A stretch of DNA of 64,000 nt from Hyalella azteca (Eukaryota; Arthropoda; Malacostraca; Amphipoda; Hyalellidae), in assembly GCF_000764305.2 (NCBI RefSeq), contig NW_025943953.1, forward strand, positions 1 through 64,000, given 5' to 3'. The position numbers and the translations under genes were made by a program. This document shows, piece after piece, positions 1 through 11,489 of this stretch (position 1 is its first letter; each line of letters starts with the position of its first letter). The notes below the pieces were generated by a model. It saw only the letters and a program-made list of their open reading frames with translations. It did no database searches and was not told where the DNA came from.

Positions 1-459
1 GTCATGGAAGGCGTCAAACTTTGAGCGTCCACACGCTCCGTCTTGACGGTCAAACCTGGCATGACATGCAAGACTGACGATAAGTTTGAGCGTGTGGATG
101 GGGCTTAAAGGTTACGTGCCGTCATCCCAACGTACGCAGATGCACATCGTGCACAACTAAATTTATAAACTAGGGACGATCGCATGTGAGAAGGGAGGGG
201 TGGATAGCTTAGCAGGTCAGCATAACCCAAGTCCACAGTGCGATTCATATACCTTCCAGAGCGTAATGCAGCCGGGCATCTTCACGGCTTTTAACACAAT
301 GCGCCCACCACAACAGCGCAGTTCAGTCACAGGCCGGAGCGCATACTGGCCGGAGCACAACTGGCCGGAGCGCAGCAGGCCCTACCGTAACAGCTACTCC
401 TAACGTAACCTAACATAACCTAACCTGTGCCGCCTGTTGCGGTAGGGCCTGTTGCGCTC
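1..459. other. Intergenic repeat debris
   Basis: No gene is seen. Bases 10-100 contain two facing copies of a GAGCGTGTGGA-like motif, which looks like the end of a dispersed element. Bases 401-426 hold imperfect TAACC units, the complement of the TTAGG-type repeats common in insect genomes. The short open frames are not convincing. Confidence 0.4.
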
Positions 460-890
460 CGGCCAGTTATGCTCCGGCGATGTGAAGCAGTGGCTGTGTT
501 GTGCAATTGTGCAAAGCGGATTTACTGTTAGCCGGAGTTACCCACAGCTCATTGATCTGAGGCTATGTGTAAATATTGCATGCTGATGTTTGGCGTTGGG
601 CCCAGAGCCTGTTTACGAGTCAATTTTGTTACCCACGGCTGCGCTCCTCCTAAAAAACGAACCTATTTTGAAATTATTAACCAATATGATACGAAGATTA
701 ATGTCCGGAAAGTATTTCACAAACAAATATTTTAATTTTCTTGACATAACTTCGACGCATGGCCGAAGTATGGAAAAGAACAGTAAACCACTTTTCTACT
801 ATCAGGTTCTGGAACAACTTCACTGTATCGCTTAGACATGAATTTCTTAATCTGGGTAAACACCATGCCATAAGGAAATCCATTAATTTG
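460..890 (+). repeat. Dispersed repeat, copy 1
   Basis: About 430 bp that recur with high similarity at 1,584-2,010 in the same orientation, and in part (about 120 bp) in reverse at 4,228-4,340. Shared landmarks are TTACTGTTAGCCGGAGTTAC and CCCAGAGCCTGTTTACGAGT. The open frames inside are short and broken between copies, so this is probably a non-coding or decayed mobile element. The family was not identified. Confidence 0.75.
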
Positions 891-1583
891 CATAGTTTTA
901 AAATCTCTGTTATTTAATTTTTTCCAATGTGCATATAGACTCAACGACCTTCGGGTCGTGAGGCACAGTGCAGAGCATGTCAATAGTCACTAACCTGGCA
1001 TTAAATTAAATATACACGTATTCTTCAAATGAATCTCTTGCATTATGTCTCATTATTTGGACCATCTACCTACATATACGCCGCTATCTCCTAAGTCTTA
1101 ACATGCCTGCTCTTCATGTAGTGTCTTATCTCTGTTTATTTTTTTATCCACAGTCACGCGAACCGAGTCCAAACCGGGCTCCTTCAAATTGAAATAAAGA
1201 AAAATTATAAAAGAAGTCCTTAGGGTTGGTTGAGGAAGAACCTTGTTCAAAACATATTACGATCTGGGCGCGTGGTCGTTGGTTATCCCTCAGTTGGCCA
1301 GCATTAAAATGACCGTACTCTTTTATGATAAAAATTTTAAAAATTGTACTTCTCAGTTTGGCAGCCGCAGCAGTCAGGTTATTGTTTTTTGTTGGAATTG
1401 TGTCACACTGTTACTCGCACATGCCAGTTTATAGATGAGTTTCTTGAAGATCTACTCTCTGGTGAACACGTATTTGTCAATGGTCAAACTTGCCTCCGTG
1501 ACGTTTTTCCGAGAATTAAGTTCATGCTTCATTGGCCGGCTGCAATGCGAATTCGAAGCTTTGCAAAGATAAAACATTTGTAA
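891..1583. other. Spacer between two dispersed-repeat copies
   Basis: AT-rich sequence with no recognisable gene. Two short overlapping open frames at 1,243-1,583 show no domain and no plausible splice context. Confidence 0.35.
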
Positions 1584-2010
1584 AGGCCAGTTGTGCTCCG
1601 GCGCTGTGGAGCAGTGGCTGTGTTGTGCAAAGCGGATTTACTGTTAGCCGGAGTTACCCACAGCTCATTGATCTGAGGCCATGTGTAAATATTGCATGCT
1701 GATGTTTGGCGTTGGGCCCAGAGCCTGTTTACGAGTCAATTTTGTTACACATGGCTGCGCTCCCCCTAAAAACGAACCTATTTTGAAATTATTAACCAGT
1801 ATGATACAAAGATTAATGTCCAAAAAGTATTTCATAAACAAATATTTTAATTCTCTTGACATAACTTCGGACGCATGGCCGAAGTATGGAAAAGAACAGT
1901 AAACCACTTTCCTACTATCAGGTTCTGGAACAACTTCACTGTATCTCTTAGACATGAATTTCTTAATCTGGGTAAACACCATGCCATAAGGAAATCCATT
2001 AAGCGAGAAG
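1584..2010 (+). repeat. Dispersed repeat, copy 2
   Basis: Direct repeat of 460-890. The two copies stay alignable through the motif TACTATCAGGTTCTGGAAC and diverge after about 2,005. Small indels and substitutions separate them, so the duplication is not very recent. Confidence 0.75.
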
Positions 2011-2104
2011 ACGTTGCGCAAAAATTAAAAATCAGAATGCATGACATGGAAAGTCGAGCATATACGAAAGCCGTGGTGTAATAGTGTTTGAAGCTCGTTT
2101 TACT

Positions 2105-2560
2105 TGAATCTAAAAGAACAAAAACTAAAAAAGCTAGTGCTTAGGCTGGTGAAAGTTGATTTTCTGAAAACAGATGTTTGAAAACGGCCATTAGATTTAG
2201 TAATATTGCAGTCTAGAAAGGACAAACTATTGTTCGATTCAAGTTCCATAGTAAATTTAATAGAATTATGTTGCAAGTTTAGGTAATCGAAGAAAAGTTT
2301 TACATGTGAGGGATGCTTGAAAATAAGAAAGGTGTCATCGACATATCAGTTATAAAAAATTGGTTTAAAATCAGGAGGGCAATTGGTCAGCCATGAAACC
2401 TCGTGAAAACATAAAAATATTCGCAAAGGTTGGGCCGATGGGAAGACCCATGTCCAAACTGTCAATCTGTCTGTAAAGTTTACCAGCAAATATGAAAATC
2501 GAATTTAGAACTGATAATTCCAGCAGGGATTTAAAAAATTTTCAGTTCAAACCAATAACA
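2105..2560 (-). mobile_element. Penelope-like reverse transcriptase fragment
   Basis: Translating the minus strand gives, in order, a QIDSLDMGLPIGPTFANIFM-like segment (about 2,470-2,410), a YVDDTFLIF segment (the reverse transcriptase catalytic YxDD box, near 2,340), then FDYLNLQHNSIKFTMELE and LSFLDCNI, ending near TSVFRKSTFTSL. This order and wording fit the RT palm and thumb of Penelope-like elements (family knowledge). The frame is broken: a stop lies just before YVDD and at least one shift separates the blocks. No GIY-YIG endonuclease is seen. It is a dead fragment, and part of the wider repeat cluster at the start of the window. Confidence 0.75.
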
Positions 2561-2814
2561 GTAAGGTTTTAGCTTATAGTTCTGACTTCTGGTGCTTCCG
2601 ATCTGCGCATTTTGGAATCATTGTATATTTTTAATTTTAAAAAGAAGCCTAGTTTAAATGCTGCCTACAGTTCTTGTCCATTAGATATTGTGAGTAGATA
2701 GGTATTTCTTTATTATTCTGCCCTTTGCCTGTAAATTTAGTTTATAACTTCTGTTTGTTTTTTGTTCATATGACTCCAAACTTTATTAATTTTCTGACTG
2801 TATTTGTGTTCTAG

Positions 2815-2880
2815 ATTCATCGAACTGACGATGGAGCTGGTCTCCGAAACGTTTTCAATAGAGAAATGCTGAATTTTTGT
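2815..2880 (+). ncRNA. Hammerhead-like ribozyme core, element-associated
   Basis: CTGACGA (2,825-2,831) is followed by GGAG-CTGGT-CTCC, a 4-bp stem with a 5-nt loop, then GAAA (2,846-2,849). This is the conserved core and stem II of a hammerhead ribozyme. Penelope-like elements are known to carry such motifs, and a Penelope RT fragment lies 250 bp away. A second copy is on the minus strand at 48,774-48,798. Stems I and III are weak here, so self-cleavage is doubtful. Confidence 0.45.
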
Positions 2881-2899
2881 GGAGTTTTCTTTGCTTTTA

Positions 2900-4122
2900 A
2901 ATTTCTAGTGAATCTGCGATTCAAGCAATCTAGTGACATTATTATTATTTTCTTCTAAATTTATCTGTTAATAACCAGTTTGAATATTTTGGTTTTATAT
3001 TCATGAAGATTGGAGATATATTCGAATGTAGTTGAGGTATGCCTCTGAACTGAATGTCGTTGTCGGCTGTTCGCTACCATGGTTGAACTAGTAGATTTAT
3101 AGTTCAACCATGGTTCGCTACAGCCTATGCTGTGGACAATAAGCTACGCATCAGAAAAGAGTTCGTCCCACGGAATAGTCGATTTGCTATCCCTAATAGG
3201 AAGAATATATAGATTAACGAATTAACAAACAACGTAAATATTCATACTTGACTGTCTTGGGTGTAAATAAACTTAGAAGGAAGTATGGGAAGAGTTGAAT
3301 ACTGTAATCCACAAAGACGACGAGAGTAAATGTTAGGCGTGGAATTAATAAAAAAATTTCGAAGACATCAGGGAGCTAAGCCCAACTGAATGTTTATCGA
3401 TCATTGGGGAAGCTTTTAAATATAATTAATCATTAATGTATTTGGCGGTATCAGAAACCAGAAACGTCAGCTAGAATTGAAATAGAAGCGAGAAAGATTA
3501 GCGGTTCAAGCAAGTTGGAGGAGAATGAAAAGAAATGGAGATTTTGATTTGAAACTAAGATTGAGATGAAAGACGTCGTTCGTGGGGCCCTAGAAAGGAA
3601 ACAAGTCATAGTGTCTTGCGTCAGTTCCAAGAAGCGACGTTACTTCCACAACTGTAAATCTACAGTATTTGAAAAATATGGATGAAAAGGAAAAAGTTCC
3701 GCCTGGCTGCTAATTTAAAGGTGATGCCACCTTTCAAAAACATCTTGCCAATGAGCTTGAAACGTGAATGAATTTTTGCAGCCTAACAAGCGATGTTTCT
3801 CGTCATCTACAACCCTGCCTTTGGCGAGATAATAAAATCGATCAGGCCGAAAAGACATTGGAAGCAGCGTCTTGATAAGAAAACTTAACTGGACCCTCGA
3901 TGTCAATGAAATGCTGTCTGTTGAAGACCTACTACAACACGGAGGGCAGTAGTATGAAAACAATCCTCCAATTATTCTGTACCATTAAGGGTTTAATATA
4001 ATTTAAACCCAATGGGGCACCGTGGAAGAAAAACTTTGGTGACCTAACTCTGAAAATTTTAGAGACAATCATATATGCCACAACGAATTTGCTGTACATG
4101 GATGGAGTGTATCCTGTCAAAA
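2900..4122. other. Unassigned sequence with one perfect-arm hairpin
   Basis: No gene is recognised. Bases 3,071-3,120 form a hairpin with arms of about 19 nt centred on ACCATGGTTGAACT and its complement, and a loop of about 12 nt. A minus-strand open frame at 3,715-3,963 (82 codons) has no recognisable domain. Confidence 0.4.
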
Positions 4123-4447
4123 TTATGCAGCGGGACTGTTTAGTTCCGATTTATTCGAAGTCATTATTGTGCGGAATCGTGACAAGCGCTGCATAGCAGT
4201 ATTAATGTGTTTATTCGGTATACCAACGGGAGAGCAGCCGTGGGTAACAAAATTGACTCGTAAACAGGCTCTGGGCCTAACACCAACTATCAGCATGCAA
4301 TATCTACACATAGCCTCAGATCAATGAGCTGTGGGTAACTCAATTATGCAGCGGGACTGTTTAGTTCCGATTTATTCGAAGTCATTATTGGGCGGAAAAG
4401 CGACAAGCGCTGCATCGCAGTATTAATGTGTTTATTTGGTATACCAA
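4123..4447. repeat. 100-bp direct repeats flanking a reversed repeat fragment
   Basis: A unit of about 100 bp beginning CAGCGGGACTGTTTAGTTCC occurs at about 4,129-4,228 and again at about 4,347-4,447. Between them, in reverse orientation, lies about 115 bp of the dispersed repeat found at 540-650 and 1,660-1,760. The arrangement suggests an insertion that duplicated its target, or a nested element flanked by its own terminal repeats. Confidence 0.6.
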
Positions 4448-5225
4448 CAACTTATTCGTTCGTCAAAATATTCCGGGGCTTTACGGCGCCTGCAGGAAAC
4501 GATGCGTGCACTGCGACAACAGTACTATAAGTTGACTGCCGGCAACAAAGAACTTAAGCTGTTTTCAGAGCACGGAAGAAATCGGTTCTCGAAAAATGTA
4601 TACTCAATTTATAATACTGCTTAATACCTACTTTTAATGTATAAAGATGAGATTATAGCAGTTTAAAATTTTAATCATGCAAAGATGTAAAAAAAATGTT
4701 GAATTTAAACATAAAGCCGGTGCTCAAGATATTGATGAACCTGACAGATTCAACATGAATTTATACTGAGCAAGAATTTTACAGTTAACTTGAAATCTTG
4801 TTTAGGTCCATATAAAGAATGAGATGCATAAAACAATTAAAAACATGTTAAATACAACTGATAGTATCAAAACACATTTATTCATGGGTAGGTTGACAAA
4901 TACAGTAAGGTAATTCAACAGTAGATATGAACATTTTCCCTTGTCAAAAAGTGGCGTCGTTACCTCAAAGGGTAATGTATTGTTAAGCAGTACTTATTAC
5001 CGCTTAAATGAAATTATGGGACCAATTTTTTCCAGAAATTTTTCATAGGAAAGTTCAAAACCAAACTCTAGTTAAGTAATACTAACAATTCTCTCCTCCA
5101 AATTTTACCCACATAATGTTAACATGGATTTGAAGTGAAAAAGCATTGTTCTACATGTACAATTAATTATTTTTACCGTAAGTTATTACAATACTTCAAA
5201 AAGAAGATATGACAGTGAATGAGAC
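4448..5225. other. IMD 3' flank and possible 3' UTR
   Basis: AT-rich, with no gene of its own. It lies just downstream of the IMD stop codon on the minus strand. An AATAAA on that strand (4,877-4,882), about 345 nt past the stop, could be the poly(A) signal. Confidence 0.35.
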
Positions 5226-7565
5226 TCATGTCTCAAGAGAGCTGTATAACCTAGACACGACTTCGAAAGCCCTCACGCGCATCAAAAGCCGAGTAAGCTG
5301 AGAAAAAGTAGCTTGAGAACTTTTATCGTCGTGCCATGCGGTAAGAAGTTCATAAGCTTTGTCTTGTAGACGTCTGTTGTCGTTATCGATGTTGTCGAGT
5401 TGTCCATTACTGAACTCCATTTCACGACCAAGTGATCGCCACAGGTCGCCGAGATGGTCGCTCACGACAGACTTGTCTTTCTCATTAACGATCCTCGTGA
5501 CTCTGATGAAGGTCAGGGTGTGAGTTACGAATGTGGAGACAGATATATACTCACTCTATAGTTGCAAGTTGTAAATTCATTATACAGTTACATTAGAATT
5601 TAAATAATTTTGAACGTTGAATTTTTACTGCAAATAATTTTGTCCTTTTTGAAGAATAAAAAAAACTGAAAAAAATTACAGTCGATTCGTCATAACACTA
5701 TATTTTCAAACTCCAGTAAAATTGGTGCCAGTGTGTTTTGTAGGCAATAAATGATAATCAAAGCTTCTAACACATTCCAATATATATTCTAAGATATCTT
5801 TGTTCTTATTGGATTATAATTGGTAAATATATAGATTCTTACGAGGAACGTAGGTACAGGCAGTGTCGAGCCCATGGTCATTCACCGTTCATTATCAGCA
5901 TGACCTCAAACATATTTTTACTCCTCGAGGAAATTTATGAAACTTAATTTATAAAACAAAATCAATCAATTTAAAACAGCGCTTTGCTAAAAACTAAGTA
6001 AACAAATCTCAAATTCGAATGAAAAAGAACTCACTGCAGCATCTGCAAGACGTGTTCCCTCTGTGGTCGCGGATCACCGCCAGACCCAATAGCTTGCGCC
6101 AGTCCGCGGCTGTGGATGACGGGGCCGTTGATGTGGTACGTCGGTCCGACCTGAACGCCCTGCGAGCCCGTTATGTTGACAACTTCTGGTGCCTGTAGCA
6201 TTATAAATTGAGAATAATTTCATTTTTTTATTTATAATCATATTAAATTTTCAACATTATTTAATTTCATTTTAGGAGCAAGTGATCTGTGTTTTCCTAA
6301 CAGTTCAAGCAAAGATGTTAGTATGTTATTAACCTAAAACTTTGCATAAACCTTTGACTTTTAATACTAGGTTAGTTATTTTATTCACACCATCCAGTAT
6401 TTAGAACGGCGTTGAACGTATTTTTAAAAAATATAAATATGTTTGGCGCTCAAATCGAATTCTTTTCTTGCTCAGCCGCAGGCGTAGTAGAAATTTGCTT
6501 TCTCCGCAGGAGACTATGTATGTATATTATAGGATAGACCATGGTCGAACAATATTGGTTCAATCCTGACAAAGTAAAACATTTGGAACGATTTTATCCA
6601 TTAGTGCAGTGGGAGTTACTTTGGAAAAACATTCAGAAATGTCTGCAATTGTGGAATGTGACATCGATGACCGTTTTGTGGTCATTGATGATTGTGGCAC
6701 ATCGTACATCGTTCAATCGCACAATTGCACCTACGAACAGATTTAATAATTCAATAAATTATTTTTTAATGCATTATGAAATACATTGCAAAATGATATC
6801 TTGTGTGACACAATATTTGGAAATATTTCGTACCTTGAACGCGTTGTGCGCAGATGAATCAAAGCCATTTGTGCGTGACTCATTGTTAGCTGTTGAGTTA
6901 GACGGCGAGGTGCAACCGCCCATTGGAGCTGCGTCATGCGTTAGGTCGGAAAACATTTTCCTGGAAAAAAATGGCGCGAATGAAAATCTATTAGCAAAAA
7001 TTTTTTATTTAACTGAGTAGAATAGACAGCATTGTAACGAATCAAGATCTACAAGCATTTCCTGTAACAGATAAGACCATCCGACGTCTTTTCTGTGGAG
7101 CCTAACTAATATTTTATGAAGAATTCATGAGAGCATGTGTGAATAAACGGATGAATGCAACATGTCTGAGATTGAGTGGGACTTGCAGAAAGTAGGAATA
7201 ATAAATATCTCTTTTGTTTGCGAACGGCATAATCCTATCCTCGCGCAGGCCATTTCATTGATGTTCCCTTGGCCTTTAACAAGAAAAACCCTACAGCAGT
7301 CGCTAACATAAAGCCTCTCTTGATGAAACCACTTACTGTTTATACTTACAGTGTAAAATAGTCCGGAAGATAATTATTTGTATCTTTAATACTAGCAAAT
7401 AGCAATCATTCACAGAATACTTGTACAGAGGGAAACATAGCTCACTACTTACTTGGGCACAGCAAGAGCAGAACTGTGGCAACCACACGGATGCCACCTG
7501 CAGCAAGCCACGCTAAAATCAAGTTCGATCTTGCAAACAGCGTGCGATTGTGTTTTATGCGTCAT
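5226..7565 (-). CDS. imd: IMD (immune deficiency) adaptor protein
   Basis: IMD links peptidoglycan receptors to FADD and the caspase DREDD in the insect NF-kB (Relish) pathway. I join four minus-strand exons with matching phases: 7,565-7,453 (proposed start), 6,960-6,834, 6,192-6,035 and 5,502-5,226 (TGA stop). Donors are GTAAGT, GTACGA and GTGAGT. The product is about 224 aa. Residues 44-51 read LTHD-AAPM, matching the caspase cleavage site and exposed IAP-binding motif known from Drosophila IMD (LEKD-AAPV). Residues 84-100 carry a RHIM-like motif with core VQVG at 93-96. Residues about 148-222 form a death domain (LGDLWRSLGREMEF, later LLTAWHDD). All these domains fit IMD in the right order. 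The first exon is the least certain: it has an in-frame ATG, the right phase and a good donor, but no recognisable domain. Met40 in exon 2 is an alternative start giving about 185 aa. Confidence 0.88.
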
Positions 7566-7655
7566 CTGTTCTCAGTGCTCGTGAGCAATCTGTAGAGTAT
7601 TTCTACTCAATATTTTAGTCAAGAAAGTCACAGATTCGTCGAATGAGCAAGGCAA

Positions 7656-8308
7656 TTAATTTTGGTTTATCCTGATAACGTTAAATTCAGTAACTGTACG
7701 AAGATATGTTGATTGTAATATATTTAAAAGCGTGCAAGTCTCGTGTGATGAAACGTTCACCGACTTACAGCTTAAAGGGCCTTGAGGAAATCCAGTGCAT
7801 ACGTAAGCGTAAATGACTCACTTAATCTGTTGCAATATGTGACAACACCAATGCAATTCAACAACACAGTTGATGAACTTGAACGGCTAGTTTGCCACAA
7901 GAAAACTAGTATATCTCGGTGGGCTGACTGGCTACAAATGTCACCGAGATGTTTGCAATCCACGTTATGCGAATGCAATTTTCAATGCATGTATTTATTT
8001 ACTCAGTATGGCGTTATTTTTTTTACTCGTGCGGGCGGCCGACGTCCCGTGTAAGCGACCTCTTGTTCGAGTGTCTTCGTTTCTGTTGCTTTTCACCTGT
8101 CCCTCCTTGTCACTTCGTCTCTTTTAGATGCTAACGCTGCTTCCTTCGAGCCAGCTTCAGCGGGCTGGACATCCGAGACCTTCCTTAATTTTGGTTTATC
8201 CTGATAACGTTAAATTCAGTAACTGTACGAAGATATGTTGATTGTAATAGATTTAAAAGCGTGCAAGTCTCGTGTGATGAAACGTTCACCGACTTACAGC
8301 TTAAAGCG
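7656..8308 (+). repeat. 122-bp direct duplication around a retroposon copy
   Basis: Bases 7,656-7,777 and 8,185-8,306 are nearly identical (start TTAATTTTGGTTTATCCTG). Between them lies the host spacer plus a truncated copy of the short retroposon described at 36,843. The second copy runs directly into another retroposon fragment at 8,318. This is either a segmental duplication or a local assembly duplication. Confidence 0.7.
8026..8184 (+). mobile_element. Short retroposon, 5'-truncated copy
   Basis: Begins in CGTGCGGGCGGCCGACG and ends at CATCCGAGACCTTCC. It aligns with 50,088-50,247 and, in reverse, with part of 36,843-37,137. The first part of the family consensus (CCCCTCAGGGG onward) and the 3' tail are missing here. 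No coding capacity is seen. Confidence 0.7.
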
Positions 8309-8317
8309 TGCAAGTCT

Positions 8318-8500
8318 CGTCGGCCGCCCGCACGAGTGAGACAGAGAAGGGAAATGTAAGGAATCCTGCCTACATAATACTGTGGGTGATGAATAATTGA
8401 GACCTTCCACCTCTATGGTGATGTTCATCTTGACTTTCGGTGCGAGATAGCTTAATAGCTGAAGCGCTAGTAAACATTTGGCCACTAAACTAACTAACTG
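8318..8500 (+). mobile_element. Short retroposon copy with inverted 5' part
   Basis: Bases 8,318-8,382 match the family in reverse (GGCCGCCCGCACGAG to CTACATAATAC), while 8,383-8,500 match it forward from TGTGGGTGATGAATAATTG to the tail CACTAAACTAACTAACT. An inverted 5' piece joined to a forward 3' piece is the known product of twin priming by LINE machinery. It supplies the 3' part of the family that the other copies lack. Confidence 0.6.
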
Positions 8501-9962
8501 TAGCGAAGTATTTGAAATGAGCATAGTTGAGCTGACCGTTATTTTTGCGACCTACAAGTGTAAGTTACTGAAAAATTTCACAATAAAGCCCTCAGTAAAC
8601 ATTTATGATACTTCAAATCAAGAATCCTTTCCAATGTCACAGTCGGCCAGTGCATGCTCATCTACTGTATAATGCAAGGTACTTGAATCATATTGATTTG
8701 ACTAGTCTTTCAAATGGACTATGTGCAATTTTAACAGAAATTGAAACATGGACATGAAATCCGGAAGCAGTTTTGTTCGTTTTTACTGTCGACTTGCTTC
8801 AGACGACCATTACCTTGGGAAATGAAACGGAAATCCATACAAAACTTTATTGATCAAAAAATCGTGGCTGACATGGCGGCCCAGTGATGCCTTAAAAGTA
8901 ATGGTAGTATAGTACAATAACAAACCTGAGGAGGGGCAACATGTTGCTGGCGCGTTCAAGCAAGATGACTGCGCTCCGCAAACCGCGCTATGAAATTCAT
9001 TGGATATCACTGACTTCAACTGGTAATAAACAGCAACCAAGGATGAAGACAGCAATTCCAATAGTAATCATGCAAATCAACAACACAAGAATACAAAAAC
9101 GCTAGAAAGAGCCTAAGTCGTCATTAGGACAGGTGTAATGAACTTAATATGAGCTTAATTTACACATGAATGCGAACGAACGTCAAAGAAAGTATTATCT
9201 AGTTAACCACACTAAACTAAAAAAAGACGAAATTATGCTTCAGATCACGGCAGATAAAAGGTGAAAGAGCCTCATTTTACGCGAACGAGAAAAATTTAAA
9301 CCGAAGAAAAGCAAAATTGAAATGTCAGGGGTGTGAAAAACACGAAATTTTGTTGCTAAAGTTAATGCGAGTTGGACAAGCTACTTCCGACGCCATCATC
9401 CAACAGTATTCGGTTGAATGACACTGTACAGAAGTTACACAGATAAAAGGAGCATTGGGAAACAATAGGCGATTATTACCTAAAAAATACTCAAGTTTTA
9501 CCGACTCAATAAATGCTTCTCTGTTTCGGATGAAAGGAAAATGTCATGATTTCATACAGCCCGATGAGTGCATGGCCAATTCTTAAGATAAAGTGTAAAT
9601 ACATGAAAATAAATATGTTTGTTAACATGGAAATCCAGAAAACTGTTAATAAAACACGTGCATAATACATGAATTTTAGACGGCAAAGAGCGCGGATCCG
9701 TAAATAAATTCTCATATTACCGAAGGATGAAGTGATCCGAAGAATCAAGACCTCGAATCGAGACTCATAAGAAAGCTCTCTGAACTTCTTCCTCCAGGAC
9801 GATATGTGAAGTAGAAACCTTGCCATGCTTTGTCATGATCAACTTCCCAGCATAAAACTAATATTCAATCAACTTTGCCAGAGGAAAAGGCATTACGTAG
9901 ATGGATTTCAGTTCATGGAAGGTCGGTACGGATAATGAAACCTTTTTCAATAATTTAGAAAC
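8501..9962. other. Unassigned AT-rich sequence
   Basis: No gene is recognised on either strand. A 106-codon minus-strand open frame at 9,506-9,826 has no domain and no splice partner that I can see, and it is probably chance. Confidence 0.35.
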
Positions 9963-11489
9963 AAAAATTAATTTTAAAAAGTTGGGAATTCAAAGCGAAA
10001 CGAAAATTGTTGTCAATAAATACGAGGCTTTGATAGTATCAGAAAGAGCGAAGTTGAGCACAAGCAATTTACACTTCCAAAAGGCTAAGATAATACCACG
10101 CGCATTCAATAACGAGCTGCTGCCCTTAATAATTTCATCCTAAGAGGGTGACTCCAAGCATTAGATGCTGAATATAAGAAAATTTTTTAATCACATACTA
10201 GAAAAGTTAACATAATATTGGAAGCAACACGGTCCATGACACTAAAATCATTACTCGGTAGGAGGAAAATTTCTTTCAGAAAGATCACTGAAAGGAGCGC
10301 AGCACTTACAGGTATCACTCAGAAATAAAGTCCCTCTTGAAAGTCCCCAAGTTTCCATTAAGCGAAAATCAAAAGTTAGGCATGGAACAATGTTATGTGA
10401 TCCCGCTGATATTATATGATTACATTGTAATACGTCATTATTATTATTATTATTCTAAGTGGAGATTATCGTGGCAAATACAACTCTGTTGACAAGGACT
10501 ATTCCTCGTTGATGTCAGTTATCAATACAACAGTCCAGTCTACTGATAAACTGAAACCAATATGCCATGTCACTACTGGTCTCAAGACAGCAATAATTAC
10601 GGCGTTGAACTCGTTACTTGTCAAAGTTCTGCAAGCGATTAATTAAGAATATTACATTAAATCTGTCGGCTCATCACATCAGGCAATGAATGGGGCGCGG
10701 CTGCCGAGTCCTACCGATAGATCAAAAATTAATTTTAAAAAGTTGGGAATTCAAAGCGAAACGAAAATTGTTGTCAATAAATACGAGGCTTTGATAGTAT
10801 CAGAAAGAGCGAAGTTGAGCACAAGCAATTTACACTTCCAAAAGGCTAAGATAATACCACGCGCATTCAATAACGAGCTGCTGCCCTTAATAATTTCATC
10901 CTAAGAGGGTGACTCCAAGCATTAGATGCTGAATATAAGAAAATTTTTTAATCACATACTAGAAAAGTTAACATAATATTGGAAGCAACACGGTCCATGA
11001 CACTAAAATCATTACTCGGTAGGAGGAAAATTTCTTTCAGAAAGATCACTGAAAGGAGCGCAACACTTACAGGTATCACTCAGAAATAAAGTCCCTCTTG
11101 AAAGTCCCCAAGTTTCCATTAAGCAGAAATCAAAAAAGTTAGTCATTGGAACAATGTTATGTGATCCCGCTGATATTATATGATTACATTGTAATACGTC
11201 ATTATTATTATTATTATTCTAAGTGGAGATTATCGTGGCAAATACAACTCTGTTGACAAGGACTATTCCTCGTTGATGTCAGTTATCAATACAGCAGTCC
11301 AGTCTACTGATAAACTGAAACCAATATGCCATGTCACTACTGGTCTCAAGACAGCAATAATTACGGCGTTGAACTCGTTACTTGTCAAAGTTCGGCAAGC
11401 GATTAATTAAGAATATTACATTAAATCTGTCGGCTCATCACATCAGGCAATGAATGGGGCGCGGCTGCCGAGTCCTACCGATAGATCGA
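9963..11489 (+). repeat. 761-bp tandem duplication, two units
   Basis: Units 9,963-10,727 and 10,728-11,489 repeat head to tail with an offset of 761 bp. Few differences separate them, e.g. AGCGAAAATC against AGCAGAAATC near the middle and GCAGCAC against GCAACAC. Each includes a (TTA)n run and the same roughly 60-codon open frame starting INFKKLGIQSETK, which I do not recognise. The very high identity means either a recent duplication or an assembly repeat. Confidence 0.85.

Noticed and set aside
401..426. TAACC-type run considered as a telomere
   Set aside because: Only a few imperfect units in an internal, repeat-rich setting; interstitial at most.
6541..7020. 159-codon plus-strand open frame, the longest in its area
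   Set aside because: It lies opposite IMD exon 2 (6,834-6,960), has no recognisable domain, and the minus-strand exon explains the constraint better.
9506..9826. 106-codon minus-strand open frame with hydrophobic stretches
   Set aside because: AT-rich composition, no domain, no splice or promoter context; probably chance.
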